The translations under genes were made by a program, and so were the position numbers. Positions 1-6,641 of a DNA stretch of 9,563 nt are shown here, piece after piece. The notes under the pieces are model-generated. The model had not been told where the DNA came from, searched no databases, and saw only the letters and a program-made list of their open reading frames with translations. The stretch is from Bacteroidales bacterium UBA3709 (GTDB lineage: Bacteria > Bacteroidota > Bacteroidia > Bacteroidales > UBA932), in assembly GCA_002372015.1 (NCBI GenBank), contig DFIA01000069.1, positions 1 through 9,563 on the forward strand. The letters run 5' to 3'. Each line of letters begins with the position of its first letter. Position 1 is the stretch's first letter.

Positions 1-327
1 TTTGTGGGAGACGGTATCAACGATGCACCAGCTCTCGCACGAGCTGATGTAGGAATAGCAATGGGAGCCTTAGGAAGCGATGCTGCAATAGAGGCCGCAG
101 ATGTTGTTTTAATGGACGACAAACCTTCCAAAATTGCAACTGCCATCAATATTGCAAAACGTACTCTATCTATAGCAAAACAAAACATATGGTTAGCTGT
201 AGGTATCAAGGTTGCTGTGCTTATATTAGCCACCCTTGGCATAGCTACCATGTGGATGGCAGTATTTGCAGATGTAGGTGTAACCGTACTGGCGGTACTA
301 AATGCCATGCGGGCTCTAAGGGGGTAA
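1..327 (+). CDS. Zn2+/Cd2+-exporting P1B-type ATPase, C-terminal fragment
   Basis: This is the last 108 codons of a heavy-metal P-type ATPase of the inner membrane; the start lies left of the window. The fragment opens with the hinge motif GDGINDAP (fragment residues 3-10) of the P domain, which helps bind Mg2+ during phosphorylation. The end of the P domain follows (AIEAADVVLMDD, 29-40), then two final membrane helices at about 62-80 and 82-100. The helices carry a Lys at fragment residue 70 (GIKV) and an Asp at 91 (FADVG). The pair sits 21 residues apart, as do the transmembrane Lys and Asp of E. coli ZntA. This points to the P1B-2 (Zn/Cd/Pb) class and not to a CopA copper pump; the class assignment is inference from this short tail. 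The protein ends soon after the last helix, as usual for the family. The GTG at position 4 is internal and not a start. Confidence 0.9.
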   Translation, partial: FVGDGINDAPALARADVGIAMGALGSDAAIEAADVVLMDDKPSKIATAINIAKRTLSIAKQNIWLAVGIKVAVLILATLGIATMWMAVFADVGVTVLAVLNAMRALRG

Positions 328-371
328 CAAAGGGTAATTACATTTTTTTGATTACATTTGTTGTTTGTTAC
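324..371. other. Compound inverted repeat between the ATPase gene and pyrG
   Basis: An outer 8-bp perfect arm pair, GTAACAAA (324-331) and TTTGTTAC (364-371), encloses an inner 5-bp pair, GTAAT (334-338) and ATTAC (351-355). The left arm includes the ATPase stop codon. No T-run follows the right arm, so it is not a standard intrinsic terminator. It could be a weak terminator or processing signal for the upstream gene, or an operator/attenuator ahead of pyrG. AT-rich DNA makes such pairings fairly likely by chance. Confidence 0.3.
353..361 (+). promoter_or_regulatory. Possible Bacteroidetes -7 box for pyrG
   Basis: TACATTTGT matches the Bacteroidetes -7 consensus TAnnTTTG followed by a pyrimidine. 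It lies 33 bp before the pyrG ATG, which would give a leader of roughly 25-30 nt. No TTTG or TTG is found about 20 bp upstream where the -33 element should be, so this is a half-match only. It falls inside the inverted repeat at 324-371. Confidence 0.35.
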
Positions 372-393
372 GACACTTCTTAATCCCATTTAG

Positions 394-2013
394 ATGAACA
401 CTAAATACATATTCATAACAGGCGGTGTGGTTTCGTCACTTGGCAAGGGCATAGTTGCCGCATCACTTGCAAAACTACTTCAAAGCAGAGGGCTCAGAGT
501 TACCATCCAAAAATTCGACCCCTATATAAATGTAGATCCGGGCACATTAAACCCTTATGAACACGGCGAATGCTACGTTACAGACGATGGTGCGGAAACC
601 GATCTGGACTTAGGACATTACGAAAGATTCCTTAATGTTCCCACCTCTCAAGCCAATAATGTTACTACAGGCAGAATCTATAAAACCGTAATAGATAACG
701 AAAGAGAAGGACTTTATCTTGGTAAGACTGTTCAGATAATCCCTCATATTACGGATGAGATAAAAAGAAGGATGACTCTGCTCGGGAAAAGCGGAAAATA
801 CGATATTGTAATTACAGAAATAGGTGGTACTGTGGGTGATATGGAATCTACACCATTCTTGGAAGCCGTAAGACAATTACAATGGGAAATGCCGGATGGA
901 GATTGCATGGTGCTCCATTTAACATTAGTTCCGTTTTTGCATGCAGCACAGGAACTAAAGACCAAGCCAACTCAACACTCGGTAAAAATGCTGCAACAGG
1001 AGGGTATTAAACCAGATATTATTGTATGCAGAACAGAAGTTTCCCTGCCGGAATCTATGAAAAAGAAGATAGCTCTGTTTTGTAATGTTAAGGCAGATTC
1101 TGTATTTGAAAATCAGGATGCAAGGTCTATTTACGAAGTTCCGCTACTGCTACATCAGCAGCACTTAGACGATGTGGTGCTAAAGAAACTGAAATTCAGA
1201 AATGTACCACAGCCAGACCTTAAAGAGTGGGAGAAATTTCTCAATAAACTATACAACCCTAAAACCGAGTGTTGTATTGCACTTGTAGGAAAGTATGTGG
1301 AATTACAAGATGCGTATAAATCTATACAGGAAGCTTTTGTACATGCCGGAGCAATAAATTCATGTAAGGTACATGTGCGCTCTGTTCACAGCGAATTTTT
1401 AGATGCCACAAATATTAAAGAAAATCTTTCCGGAGTAGATGGAATTTTAGTGGCACCCGGTTTTGGAGGCAGAGGCATAGAGGGTAAAATTTTAGCCGTA
1501 AAGTATGCACGAGAGAACAAGATTCCTTTTTTCGGAATTTGTCTTGGAATGCAAATGGCGGTAATGGAATATGCCAGAAATGTTCTAAAGTTAAAAGATG
1601 CTTCCTCTACAGAAGTAAGACCACAAACAAAAGACCCTGTTATAGACCTGATGGAAGAACAAAAAACACTCACAACAAAGGGTGGTACCATGAGACTTGG
1701 GGCCTATGACTGCAAATTGAAAGACGGATCTCTTGCGGCTAAGATATATGGAGAAAAAATGATTAGCGAAAGGCATAGGCATCGCTACGAGTTCAACGAA
1801 CGATACGCAGAAGCTATGGAAAAGGCAGGCTTGGTACTAAGCGGCAGAAATCCCGATACCGGCTTGGTAGAAATTGTAGAACTTCCACAGAAGGTACACC
1901 CTTTCTTTATAGGCGTACAGTTCCATCCCGAACTTGGCAGCACCGTAATGAAACCCCAACCCATATTTGTGAGTTTTATAAAAGCTGCCATAAAGTATCA
2001 TGCAGGCAAATAA
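394..2013 (+). CDS. pyrG: CTP synthase (glutamine-hydrolysing)
   Basis: This cytoplasmic enzyme makes CTP from UTP, ATP and glutamine, the last step of pyrimidine nucleotide synthesis. The protein has 539 residues, the normal full length for the family. The N-terminal synthetase domain (about 1-270) begins with the ATP-binding loop SSLGKGI (14-20) and carries EIGGTVGDME (142-151), the conserved Mg/ATP and UTP region. The class I glutaminase domain starts near 291 (ALVGKYVELQDAYKS). It has the oxyanion-loop motif PGFGGRG (355-361), the nucleophile Cys383 in GICLGMQ, and the His511/Glu513 pair in FHPE. All catalytic residues are present. The ATG at 394 is chosen because it gives the usual MNTKYIFITGGVVSSLGKG-type start; there is no Shine-Dalgarno sequence, as is usual in this phylum. 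The next gene follows on the same strand after 30 bp, so the two may be co-transcribed. Confidence 0.98.
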   Translation: MNTKYIFITGGVVSSLGKGIVAASLAKLLQSRGLRVTIQKFDPYINVDPGTLNPYEHGECYVTDDGAETDLDLGHYERFLNVPTSQANNVTTGRIYKTVIDNEREGLYLGKTVQIIPHITDEIKRRMTLLGKSGKYDIVITEIGGTVGDMESTPFLEAVRQLQWEMPDGDCMVLHLTLVPFLHAAQELKTKPTQHSVKMLQQEGIKPDIIVCRTEVSLPESMKKKIALFCNVKADSVFENQDARSIYEVPLLLHQQHLDDVVLKKLKFRNVPQPDLKEWEKFLNKLYNPKTECCIALVGKYVELQDAYKSIQEAFVHAGAINSCKVHVRSVHSEFLDATNIKENLSGVDGILVAPGFGGRGIEGKILAVKYARENKIPFFGICLGMQMAVMEYARNVLKLKDASSTEVRPQTKDPVIDLMEEQKTLTTKGGTMRLGAYDCKLKDGSLAAKIYGEKMISERHRHRYEFNERYAEAMEKAGLVLSGRNPDTGLVEIVELPQKVHPFFIGVQFHPELGSTVMKPQPIFVSFIKAAIKYHAGK

Positions 2014-2043
2014 TGGATTAAAATTTGCGATAACCATTATGTT

Positions 2044-2850
2044 ATGAAACTCAGATTTTGGATACTATCATTAGTAGGCATAGTAGGAATACTCATCTAT
2101 ACAGTGTCTGTAAGTAGTGCTCAGAGCAAAAGCCCAGATAAAATAATCAAGGCTAAAAGACATAATGTTAAAGTTTTAGCCGAATATCCCCACAGCACAA
2201 AATCTTATACCCAAGGCCTTTTCTTTCATAACGGAGAACTATGGGAAAGCACCGGCCAATACGGCGAAAGTTGCTTGATAAAGAACGACCTTAAAACCGG
2301 TAAATGGTTGAGAAAATGGCGTTTTCATCGCCGATACTTTATAGAAGGCAGTTGTATTCTCAATAACAATTTCTATATACTCACATGGACAGAACACACC
2401 TGTCTGATTTATAGCCTCAATAATCCGGAAAATAAACTGAAAGAGATAGGAAGAGTATCGTACCCAACAGAAGGCTGGGGTATTACTACAGACGGTAAAA
2501 AACTGATAATGAGCGATGGTTCGTCCAAACTTTATTTCAGAGATCCTGCTTCGTTCTACTGCACATCTACCTTGAATGTAACCTTAGATGGAAAACCACT
2601 CGAATACCTAAACGAACTGGAGTGGATAAATGGTAAGATATGGGCTAATGTGTATCTCTCAGACGATATTATGATAATCGACCCTGAGAGCGGAGTAGTA
2701 ACAGATGTAATAAATTGCAGCGGGATACTTCCTAACAATCTGAAAACCCCACAAACCGATGTGCTTAATGGCATAGCCTACAATCCTGCAGATGGCAGCA
2801 TATACATTACAGGCAAGTATTGGCCAAGACTGTACAAAATCTCCTACTAA
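2044..2850 (+). CDS. Glutaminyl-peptide cyclotransferase, plant type (beta-propeller), secreted
   Basis: This enzyme converts N-terminal glutamine of peptides and proteins to pyroglutamate with release of ammonia. The 268-residue protein has a hydrophobic N-terminal segment (about 6-24) ending in VSSA|Q, so it is either exported with cleavage at A26|Q27 or anchored in the inner membrane facing the periplasm. The rest matches the single-domain glutamine cyclotransferase family (the papaya-type five-bladed propeller): YTQGL (55-59), WESTGQYG (67-74), EGWG (143-146), MSDGS (156-160), NELEW (190-194), WANV (200-203), LNGIAY (241-246) and TGKYWPRLYKI (256-266). The acidic residues of these motifs are conserved. 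It follows pyrG by 30 bp on the same strand and is followed directly by rnpB. As I recall, pyrG in Bacteroides and Porphyromonas is usually followed by yidC, so this neighbour may be lineage-specific. The unrelated animal-type zinc glutaminyl cyclase is ruled out by the motifs. Confidence 0.9.
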   Translation: MKLRFWILSLVGIVGILIYTVSVSSAQSKSPDKIIKAKRHNVKVLAEYPHSTKSYTQGLFFHNGELWESTGQYGESCLIKNDLKTGKWLRKWRFHRRYFIEGSCILNNNFYILTWTEHTCLIYSLNNPENKLKEIGRVSYPTEGWGITTDGKKLIMSDGSSKLYFRDPASFYCTSTLNVTLDGKPLEYLNELEWINGKIWANVYLSDDIMIIDPESGVVTDVINCSGILPNNLKTPQTDVLNGIAYNPADGSIYITGKYWPRLYKISY

Positions 2851-2871
2851 AACAATATTCAAATAAATTCT

Positions 2872-2880
2872 TACTTTTGC
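2872..2880 (+). promoter_or_regulatory. Bacteroidetes -7 box for rnpB
   Basis: TACTTTTGC is an exact match to TAnnTTTG plus a pyrimidine. The box ends 6 bp before G2885, the first base of the RNase P RNA P1 helix, which is the expected distance to a transcription start. No clear TTTG -33 box is seen upstream. The element lies just 22 bp after the cyclotransferase stop codon, so rnpB can be transcribed independently of the pyrG operon. Confidence 0.7.
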
Positions 2881-2884
2881 AGTT

Positions 2885-3226
2885 GGTACAGGAGACTTTA
2901 TCGCTGAGCAATCAGAGGAAAGTCCGGACAGGATAGAGCAATGCGCTGTGGAAAGCACAGATAGGCGTAAGCTTATGTCTGGGGTAACAGAAAACAACCG
3001 CCTGCTCCCTAGGAGGCAGGTAAGGGTGAAAACGCGAGGTAAGAGCTCACGACGGTTTATGGTAACATACATCGGGTACTCCACCGCATCCTGCAAGGCT
3101 ATATATATCGGTATTCAAGAGCTGCTCGTTCTTTGCCGAGGGGTAAGCTGCGTTAGATAAATGATAAAGGCTTTAGTTGCAAGCAATTGCCATTAAAGAA
3201 CAGAATCCGGCTTAACTTGTGCCCAA
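2885..3226 (+). ncRNA. rnpB: RNase P RNA (bacterial class A), catalytic subunit of RNase P
   Basis: This RNA is the ribozyme that removes 5' leaders from precursor tRNAs. The near-universal 5' core motif GAGGAAAGTCCGGACA is at 2915-2930. The conserved central segment AGGGTGAAA...GGTAAGAGC.CAC lies at about 3022-3050. The 3' core motif ACAGAATCCGGCTTA (3200-3214) pairs with the 5' core to form P4. The ends are set by the P1 helix: GGTACAGG (2885-2892) pairs over 8 bp, including G-U pairs, with CTTGTGCC (3216-3223). A CCTGC/GCAGG stem (P12-like) lies at about 3000-3020. The length of about 342 nt is normal for the class. A -7 box precedes it and an intrinsic terminator follows. Open frames read through this region on both strands are not genes. 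The exact 3' end is uncertain by a few bases. Confidence 0.97.
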
Positions 3227-3233
3227 AAAACAG

Positions 3234-3270
3234 AAAGGAGATGAACCTGAATTTGGTCATCTCCTTTTTT
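3234..3270. terminator. Bidirectional intrinsic terminator for rnpB (+) and the convergent amidase-like gene (-)
   Basis: The arms AAAGGAGATGA (3234-3244) and TCATCTCCTTT (3257-3267) pair perfectly. Two further C-G pairs (3246-3247 with 3255-3256) lie inside, past one bulged A, closing a 7-nt loop. On the plus strand a six-T run follows (3265-3270). On the minus strand the A-rich sequence at 3225-3236 supplies a T-run. The convergent minus-strand gene ends only 21 bp to the right, so one hairpin can end both transcripts. Confidence 0.9.
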
Positions 3271-3290
3271 CTTTTAGTGTTATAGTTTGC

Positions 3291-6200
3291 CTATCGCCGG
3301 AAGAAGCTGATAGTCTGACCAATTAAGTTGTCTATCTGGTCTTGCGATTTGAGAGTTTCTATAGGGAAACCAAATACCGCTGTCTTATAATCCTGACCGG
3401 CATAAACAACAGCGGCACTAATGCTTGTTTGCGGATAACGCATAATAGTATAAGCAGACTTGTCGGCAGGTGTAAAGGCATCTGGAGCTTCGCAAACATA
3501 TTTCTTTGCATTCAATTCTGAGTAGTACTCATAATTGCCGCTAAAGCCAAACTTATTCATAACCGTAGCAACCTTTCCGTCTTTGGCAGCACTGTGTGTC
3601 ATCCACTTAATTTTAAGAACATCTGCAGCAAACTTAGGCCCCTCCTGCAAATCTACCTCATAGGCATCTACCAAATCTGTAGCCACATAAGCACCTGAAA
3701 GTAAGAGGTTACGCCCTTCTGCACAAAACTTAGTAATAGCTTCTTTCATCTGAGGAGTATATACATGATACTTAACCAGCTTGGTTAGGGCACCATTGTT
3801 ACTCTGAGCTTGCTTACCCATTATCATATCGCAGATAAAATAACGGTTCAAATTTGTTTTCCCATTTTCTACCGCACTTCTTGTTGAGGATATAAATGCA
3901 TAACCGTTATTCATAAAGGCCAAACCATGATCATAAGCATAATCAAAGGTGTTGCCTGCTATGATATTTCCTGCCTGATCGTTATAACATGCGCCAAAGC
4001 CCGGGGCATCGTCGTCTGTCCACTGAACACTTCTTCGATACTCATACATTTTACCCAAATATGAGGCATCTTTTATATATGGAACACCATGGTCGTAATC
4101 TGCAAAGAATCCGGCTATTGTAGAATCTTTACTCTGCATCCACTTTGGTGCCCCCACCCTATCAAAAGCATTTACCACAAGCACCACATCATCAGACTTA
4201 CGAGACGAAGGCACACCAGCTGCAACAACCTCCGAGGCAAAACTCTCTCCTCCGGCATTAACTGCTGTAACCTTAAAGCGATATATATGGTCTTTTTCTA
4301 TCTTTATTCTGCATGCTGTGGTATCCACATAACGCCCCATATCATAACCATTGTCGTCTATCGCTGTATAAAGTATGTAGCCGATAGGTTTGGCGGTAGG
4401 CTCCAGCTTATCTTCTACAGCACTCCAACTAACAACTGCATACACCTCACCCTCTCCCATTGTATTGTAAGATGTTGCTATTTTTTTCTTTACAGAAGTT
4501 AAGGTCTGCACACTCTTGCCATTCTTCCTCTTCTTTGTAACCGGCTGCTCCATAGTAATTTCATAATCCACACTCCTCTGAGAAGGATTTTCAAATTCCA
4601 CCCGCATATTATTTACCGGCAGAGGCTGTACAACATAAGCAACATTATTTTTCCACGAAAGAAACTTCAGAATTCCTTTGTATATAGCTCGCGATGCTGT
4701 AAACCTAAAATCAGGATCGAGACCAAACTTCATGTCTGCATAATTATGATGCGAAAGAAATTCCAGTAACATGGAAGGCACTTGTGGCGTACGGCTCTCA
4801 GAATACGAACGATCCCATAGCTGCCTACGGCTCCATGCAAAGCCATACTTATCAGAAATATCATCAACTAACTGTGTCTGAACAATATCGGCAAGGTATC
4901 TACCTAAAATCCTATCATCGCCATTAGGGTAAAGATTCTCTCCGCCAAAGTCTTTGCAGATACGGGTGTAAATAGATAATGTACCTATTATTGTATCTAT
5001 TAAGGCATTACCGGCATCGGTATGGAATGCAAAAGATAAATCTATTGGAATCCTCCGGCTCTCTGCACCCCATGAAGGCAGCATACGAGAACGGCCTGCT
5101 ATTGCATTTACATACTTACCTCTGGAAACATAATCGTCTGTATAATCGTCTGCATTACGGGAAGTTGAATATACCGTATCGGCAAATCCACTCCACTGAA
5201 GGTAATACCTTGCGCCCTCCATAAACCTCGGCATTCCACTAACAAACCCCTCGCCTTCTCCTCTGGCTATATTCCCCATACCACCGCCAAATTTACATCC
5301 ATCGGCAGTAACGGTACCATAACTCTTAGCATTAGTGAGCAATACACCCTGGTCTGGAGCATCTTTCTTAAAATGGAAAGTACCAAGGTATATCCACATA
5401 CTGCCCCCCATCTTCTGATTTACAGAAAACTCTGCCTGTCCACCGCTGTACTTTACCGTATAAGAAACCTTATTTGCACTGCTCGGAAGAGTTTTATAGG
5501 AAATATATACAGCATATTCTCCATCCTCCGGAACATTTGGAGTCCATGTAATAGTGCTTTCATTCAACGACTCAGAAGGAGTGGACTGATTCTTAGAAGA
5601 CAGCAAACCTTCTACCTGAACGTAAGTTCCCATCTTAAACGGATTTTCTCCAAACACATAGCTCTGTTTTGGGTGAGCGAAACCTACTCCATCGCCCTTA
5701 ATCCAACTGTAAGAACCATCCGATAGACTATAGCCCGCAACATGAGTATCGTTATCTACAATAACCTCTACTTTATTCCAATCCCTCTCCTTTGGTATAA
5801 GCACCACTGCGCCTGCATTTTCTAACATAGGCACCAAAAACGGCTCTACATAACTCATGGTATATGTATCTTCCACCACTCCAAAAAGCCGCGCCCGCTG
5901 AAACTCCCATCTGTCAAGAGTAGGCTCATAAAACCATCCATGACTATTCTGCATTGCAATATGGCGATTCTGCAAACCATTAGTAATGGCAAAAGGCCGG
6001 CCTTCGAGTTCTTTTAGCCTTACTCTGGAAGATACGGCGGCCGGAGCACCATTGTTTTGCACCTTTGAGTAAGAAGACTTAGCATCATACAAAGGAGTTA
6101 CAAGAGTTTCTAACTTACTGCCAGCAGCAAAAGCCTGAATCTTTTTGTTTTGCAAATGAACTGGGAGATACTCTTTCAGCAGATTATAAATTGTTTTAAC

Positions 6201-6521
6201 TCCATCCGGTCTGATTGGATAATCTGCTACATTGCGGTTAAAGTTTATGTATAGAGAATCGTTATCGGTAAAAGTATAGGCATTATCTACTTTGATAGGA
6301 ACTTTTACACCATTCGACAAAGTTCTGAGATAGGTTCTTATTTTCAGGCAAGCCTTATCAAAAGACTTTATATCAGCTACTTTAGTGTACTTCTTCCCTC
6401 GCAGCAAATCTTGCGGATAATTGCTTCCTTTGTTATCCTGCGCTAACGAACGGGTAGAAAATAAGAAGATAGAAAATGTAAGTGCAACAAATGTTCTAAA
6501 AAAATGCCCGAAAGAATACAT
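3291..6521 (-). CDS. Secreted N-acetylmuramoyl-L-alanine amidase-like protein with inserted golvesin/xanthan-lyase-like domain
   Basis: The protein has 1076 residues from the ATG at 6519-6521. That start gives a clean signal peptide (hydrophobic 7-22, likely cleavage SLA|Q at 27/28). An in-frame ATG at 6617 would add 32 residues ahead of the signal and lies upstream of the predicted promoter, so it is rejected. Residues 30-180 are unrecognised. An amidase_3-like catalytic domain is split: its first half (about 185-250) has His194 (NSHGW), Glu217 (VVEDT) and a V.LIPKERD strand; its second half (about 490-620) has His500 (FAFHTDAG) and Glu587 (SMLLEFLS). These match the three zinc ligands and the catalytic Glu of the family. 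Between them sits a golvesin/xanthan-lyase CBD-like beta domain (about 290-415: WTPNVPEDGEYAVYISY, GGSMWIYLGTF, FGGGMG). A fibronectin-III-like domain follows (about 690-770), then an unrecognised C-terminal domain of about 300 residues starting at VVLVVNAFDRVGAP. Relatives are often labelled xanthan lyase in databases; the motifs favour a hydrolase acting on peptidoglycan or a related substrate, but the real substrate is unknown. Confidence 0.75.
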   Translation of the reverse strand: MYSFGHFFRTFVALTFSIFLFSTRSLAQDNKGSNYPQDLLRGKKYTKVADIKSFDKACLKIRTYLRTLSNGVKVPIKVDNAYTFTDNDSLYINFNRNVADYPIRPDGVKTIYNLLKEYLPVHLQNKKIQAFAAGSKLETLVTPLYDAKSSYSKVQNNGAPAAVSSRVRLKELEGRPFAITNGLQNRHIAMQNSHGWFYEPTLDRWEFQRARLFGVVEDTYTMSYVEPFLVPMLENAGAVVLIPKERDWNKVEVIVDNDTHVAGYSLSDGSYSWIKGDGVGFAHPKQSYVFGENPFKMGTYVQVEGLLSSKNQSTPSESLNESTITWTPNVPEDGEYAVYISYKTLPSSANKVSYTVKYSGGQAEFSVNQKMGGSMWIYLGTFHFKKDAPDQGVLLTNAKSYGTVTADGCKFGGGMGNIARGEGEGFVSGMPRFMEGARYYLQWSGFADTVYSTSRNADDYTDDYVSRGKYVNAIAGRSRMLPSWGAESRRIPIDLSFAFHTDAGNALIDTIIGTLSIYTRICKDFGGENLYPNGDDRILGRYLADIVQTQLVDDISDKYGFAWSRRQLWDRSYSESRTPQVPSMLLEFLSHHNYADMKFGLDPDFRFTASRAIYKGILKFLSWKNNVAYVVQPLPVNNMRVEFENPSQRSVDYEITMEQPVTKKRKNGKSVQTLTSVKKKIATSYNTMGEGEVYAVVSWSAVEDKLEPTAKPIGYILYTAIDDNGYDMGRYVDTTACRIKIEKDHIYRFKVTAVNAGGESFASEVVAAGVPSSRKSDDVVLVVNAFDRVGAPKWMQSKDSTIAGFFADYDHGVPYIKDASYLGKMYEYRRSVQWTDDDAPGFGACYNDQAGNIIAGNTFDYAYDHGLAFMNNGYAFISSTRSAVENGKTNLNRYFICDMIMGKQAQSNNGALTKLVKYHVYTPQMKEAITKFCAEGRNLLLSGAYVATDLVDAYEVDLQEGPKFAADVLKIKWMTHSAAKDGKVATVMNKFGFSGNYEYYSELNAKKYVCEAPDAFTPADKSAYTIMRYPQTSISAAVVYAGQDYKTAVFGFPIETLKSQDQIDNLIGQTISFFRR

Positions 6522-6541
6522 AATATCTGTTTTATATCCCC

Positions 6542-6550
6542 ACAAATTTA
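6542..6550 (-). promoter_or_regulatory. Bacteroidetes -7 box for the amidase-like gene
   Basis: Read on the minus strand, 6550 to 6542 is TAAATTTGT, an exact TAnnTTTG plus pyrimidine. Transcription would begin near 6537, about 16 nt before the ATG at 6521. This placement excludes the longer start at 6617 and supports the start that gives a signal peptide. The -33 element is only weakly matched (CTGT at 6576-6573 on the minus strand). Confidence 0.5.
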
Positions 6551-6592
6551 AGAATCTGTTTTTAAATATTTCACAGATTCTAACTAAATTTG
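6543..6592. repeat. Long inverted repeat spanning the divergent promoter region
   Basis: The left arm is CAAATTTA then AGAATCTGT (6543-6559). The right arm is ACAGATTCT (6573-6581), a 3-bp offset AAC (6582-6584), then TAAATTTG (6585-6592). All 17 arm positions are complementary apart from the 3-bp insertion, and 13 bp separate the arms. The outer 8 bp of each arm are the -7 boxes of the two divergent genes. The symmetry suggests either a dimeric regulator site or simply paired promoters of similar sequence. Confidence 0.6.
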
Positions 6593-6593
6593 T
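6585..6593 (+). promoter_or_regulatory. Bacteroidetes -7 box for the nitroreductase/flavin-reductase gene
   Basis: TAAATTTGT is an exact TAnnTTTG plus pyrimidine. Transcription would start near 6598, giving a leader of about 44 nt before the ATG at 6642. No good TTTG is found at the expected -33 position; CTGT at 6556-6559 is the nearest and is spaced somewhat too far away. It mirrors the minus-strand box at 6543-6550. Confidence 0.5.
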
Positions 6594-6641
6594 TAGCGAA
6601 AAATATAATATTACCATACCATAACCAGTAAAACATTCAAG

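Noticed and set aside
2011..2039. Small inverted repeat TAATGG/CCATTA in the gap between pyrG and the cyclotransferase
   Set aside because: It is only 6 bp (9 with a bulge), AT-rich and without a T-run. It is too weak to call a terminator, and co-transcription is as likely.
2659..3160. Open frames on both strands across the RNase P RNA
   Set aside because: They overlap a well-supported structured RNA and the end of the cyclotransferase gene and show no protein-like features.
6522..6617. Longer start (ATG at 6617) for the amidase-like gene
   Set aside because: It would put 32 residues ahead of a good signal peptide, and it lies upstream of the predicted -7 box at 6543-6550.
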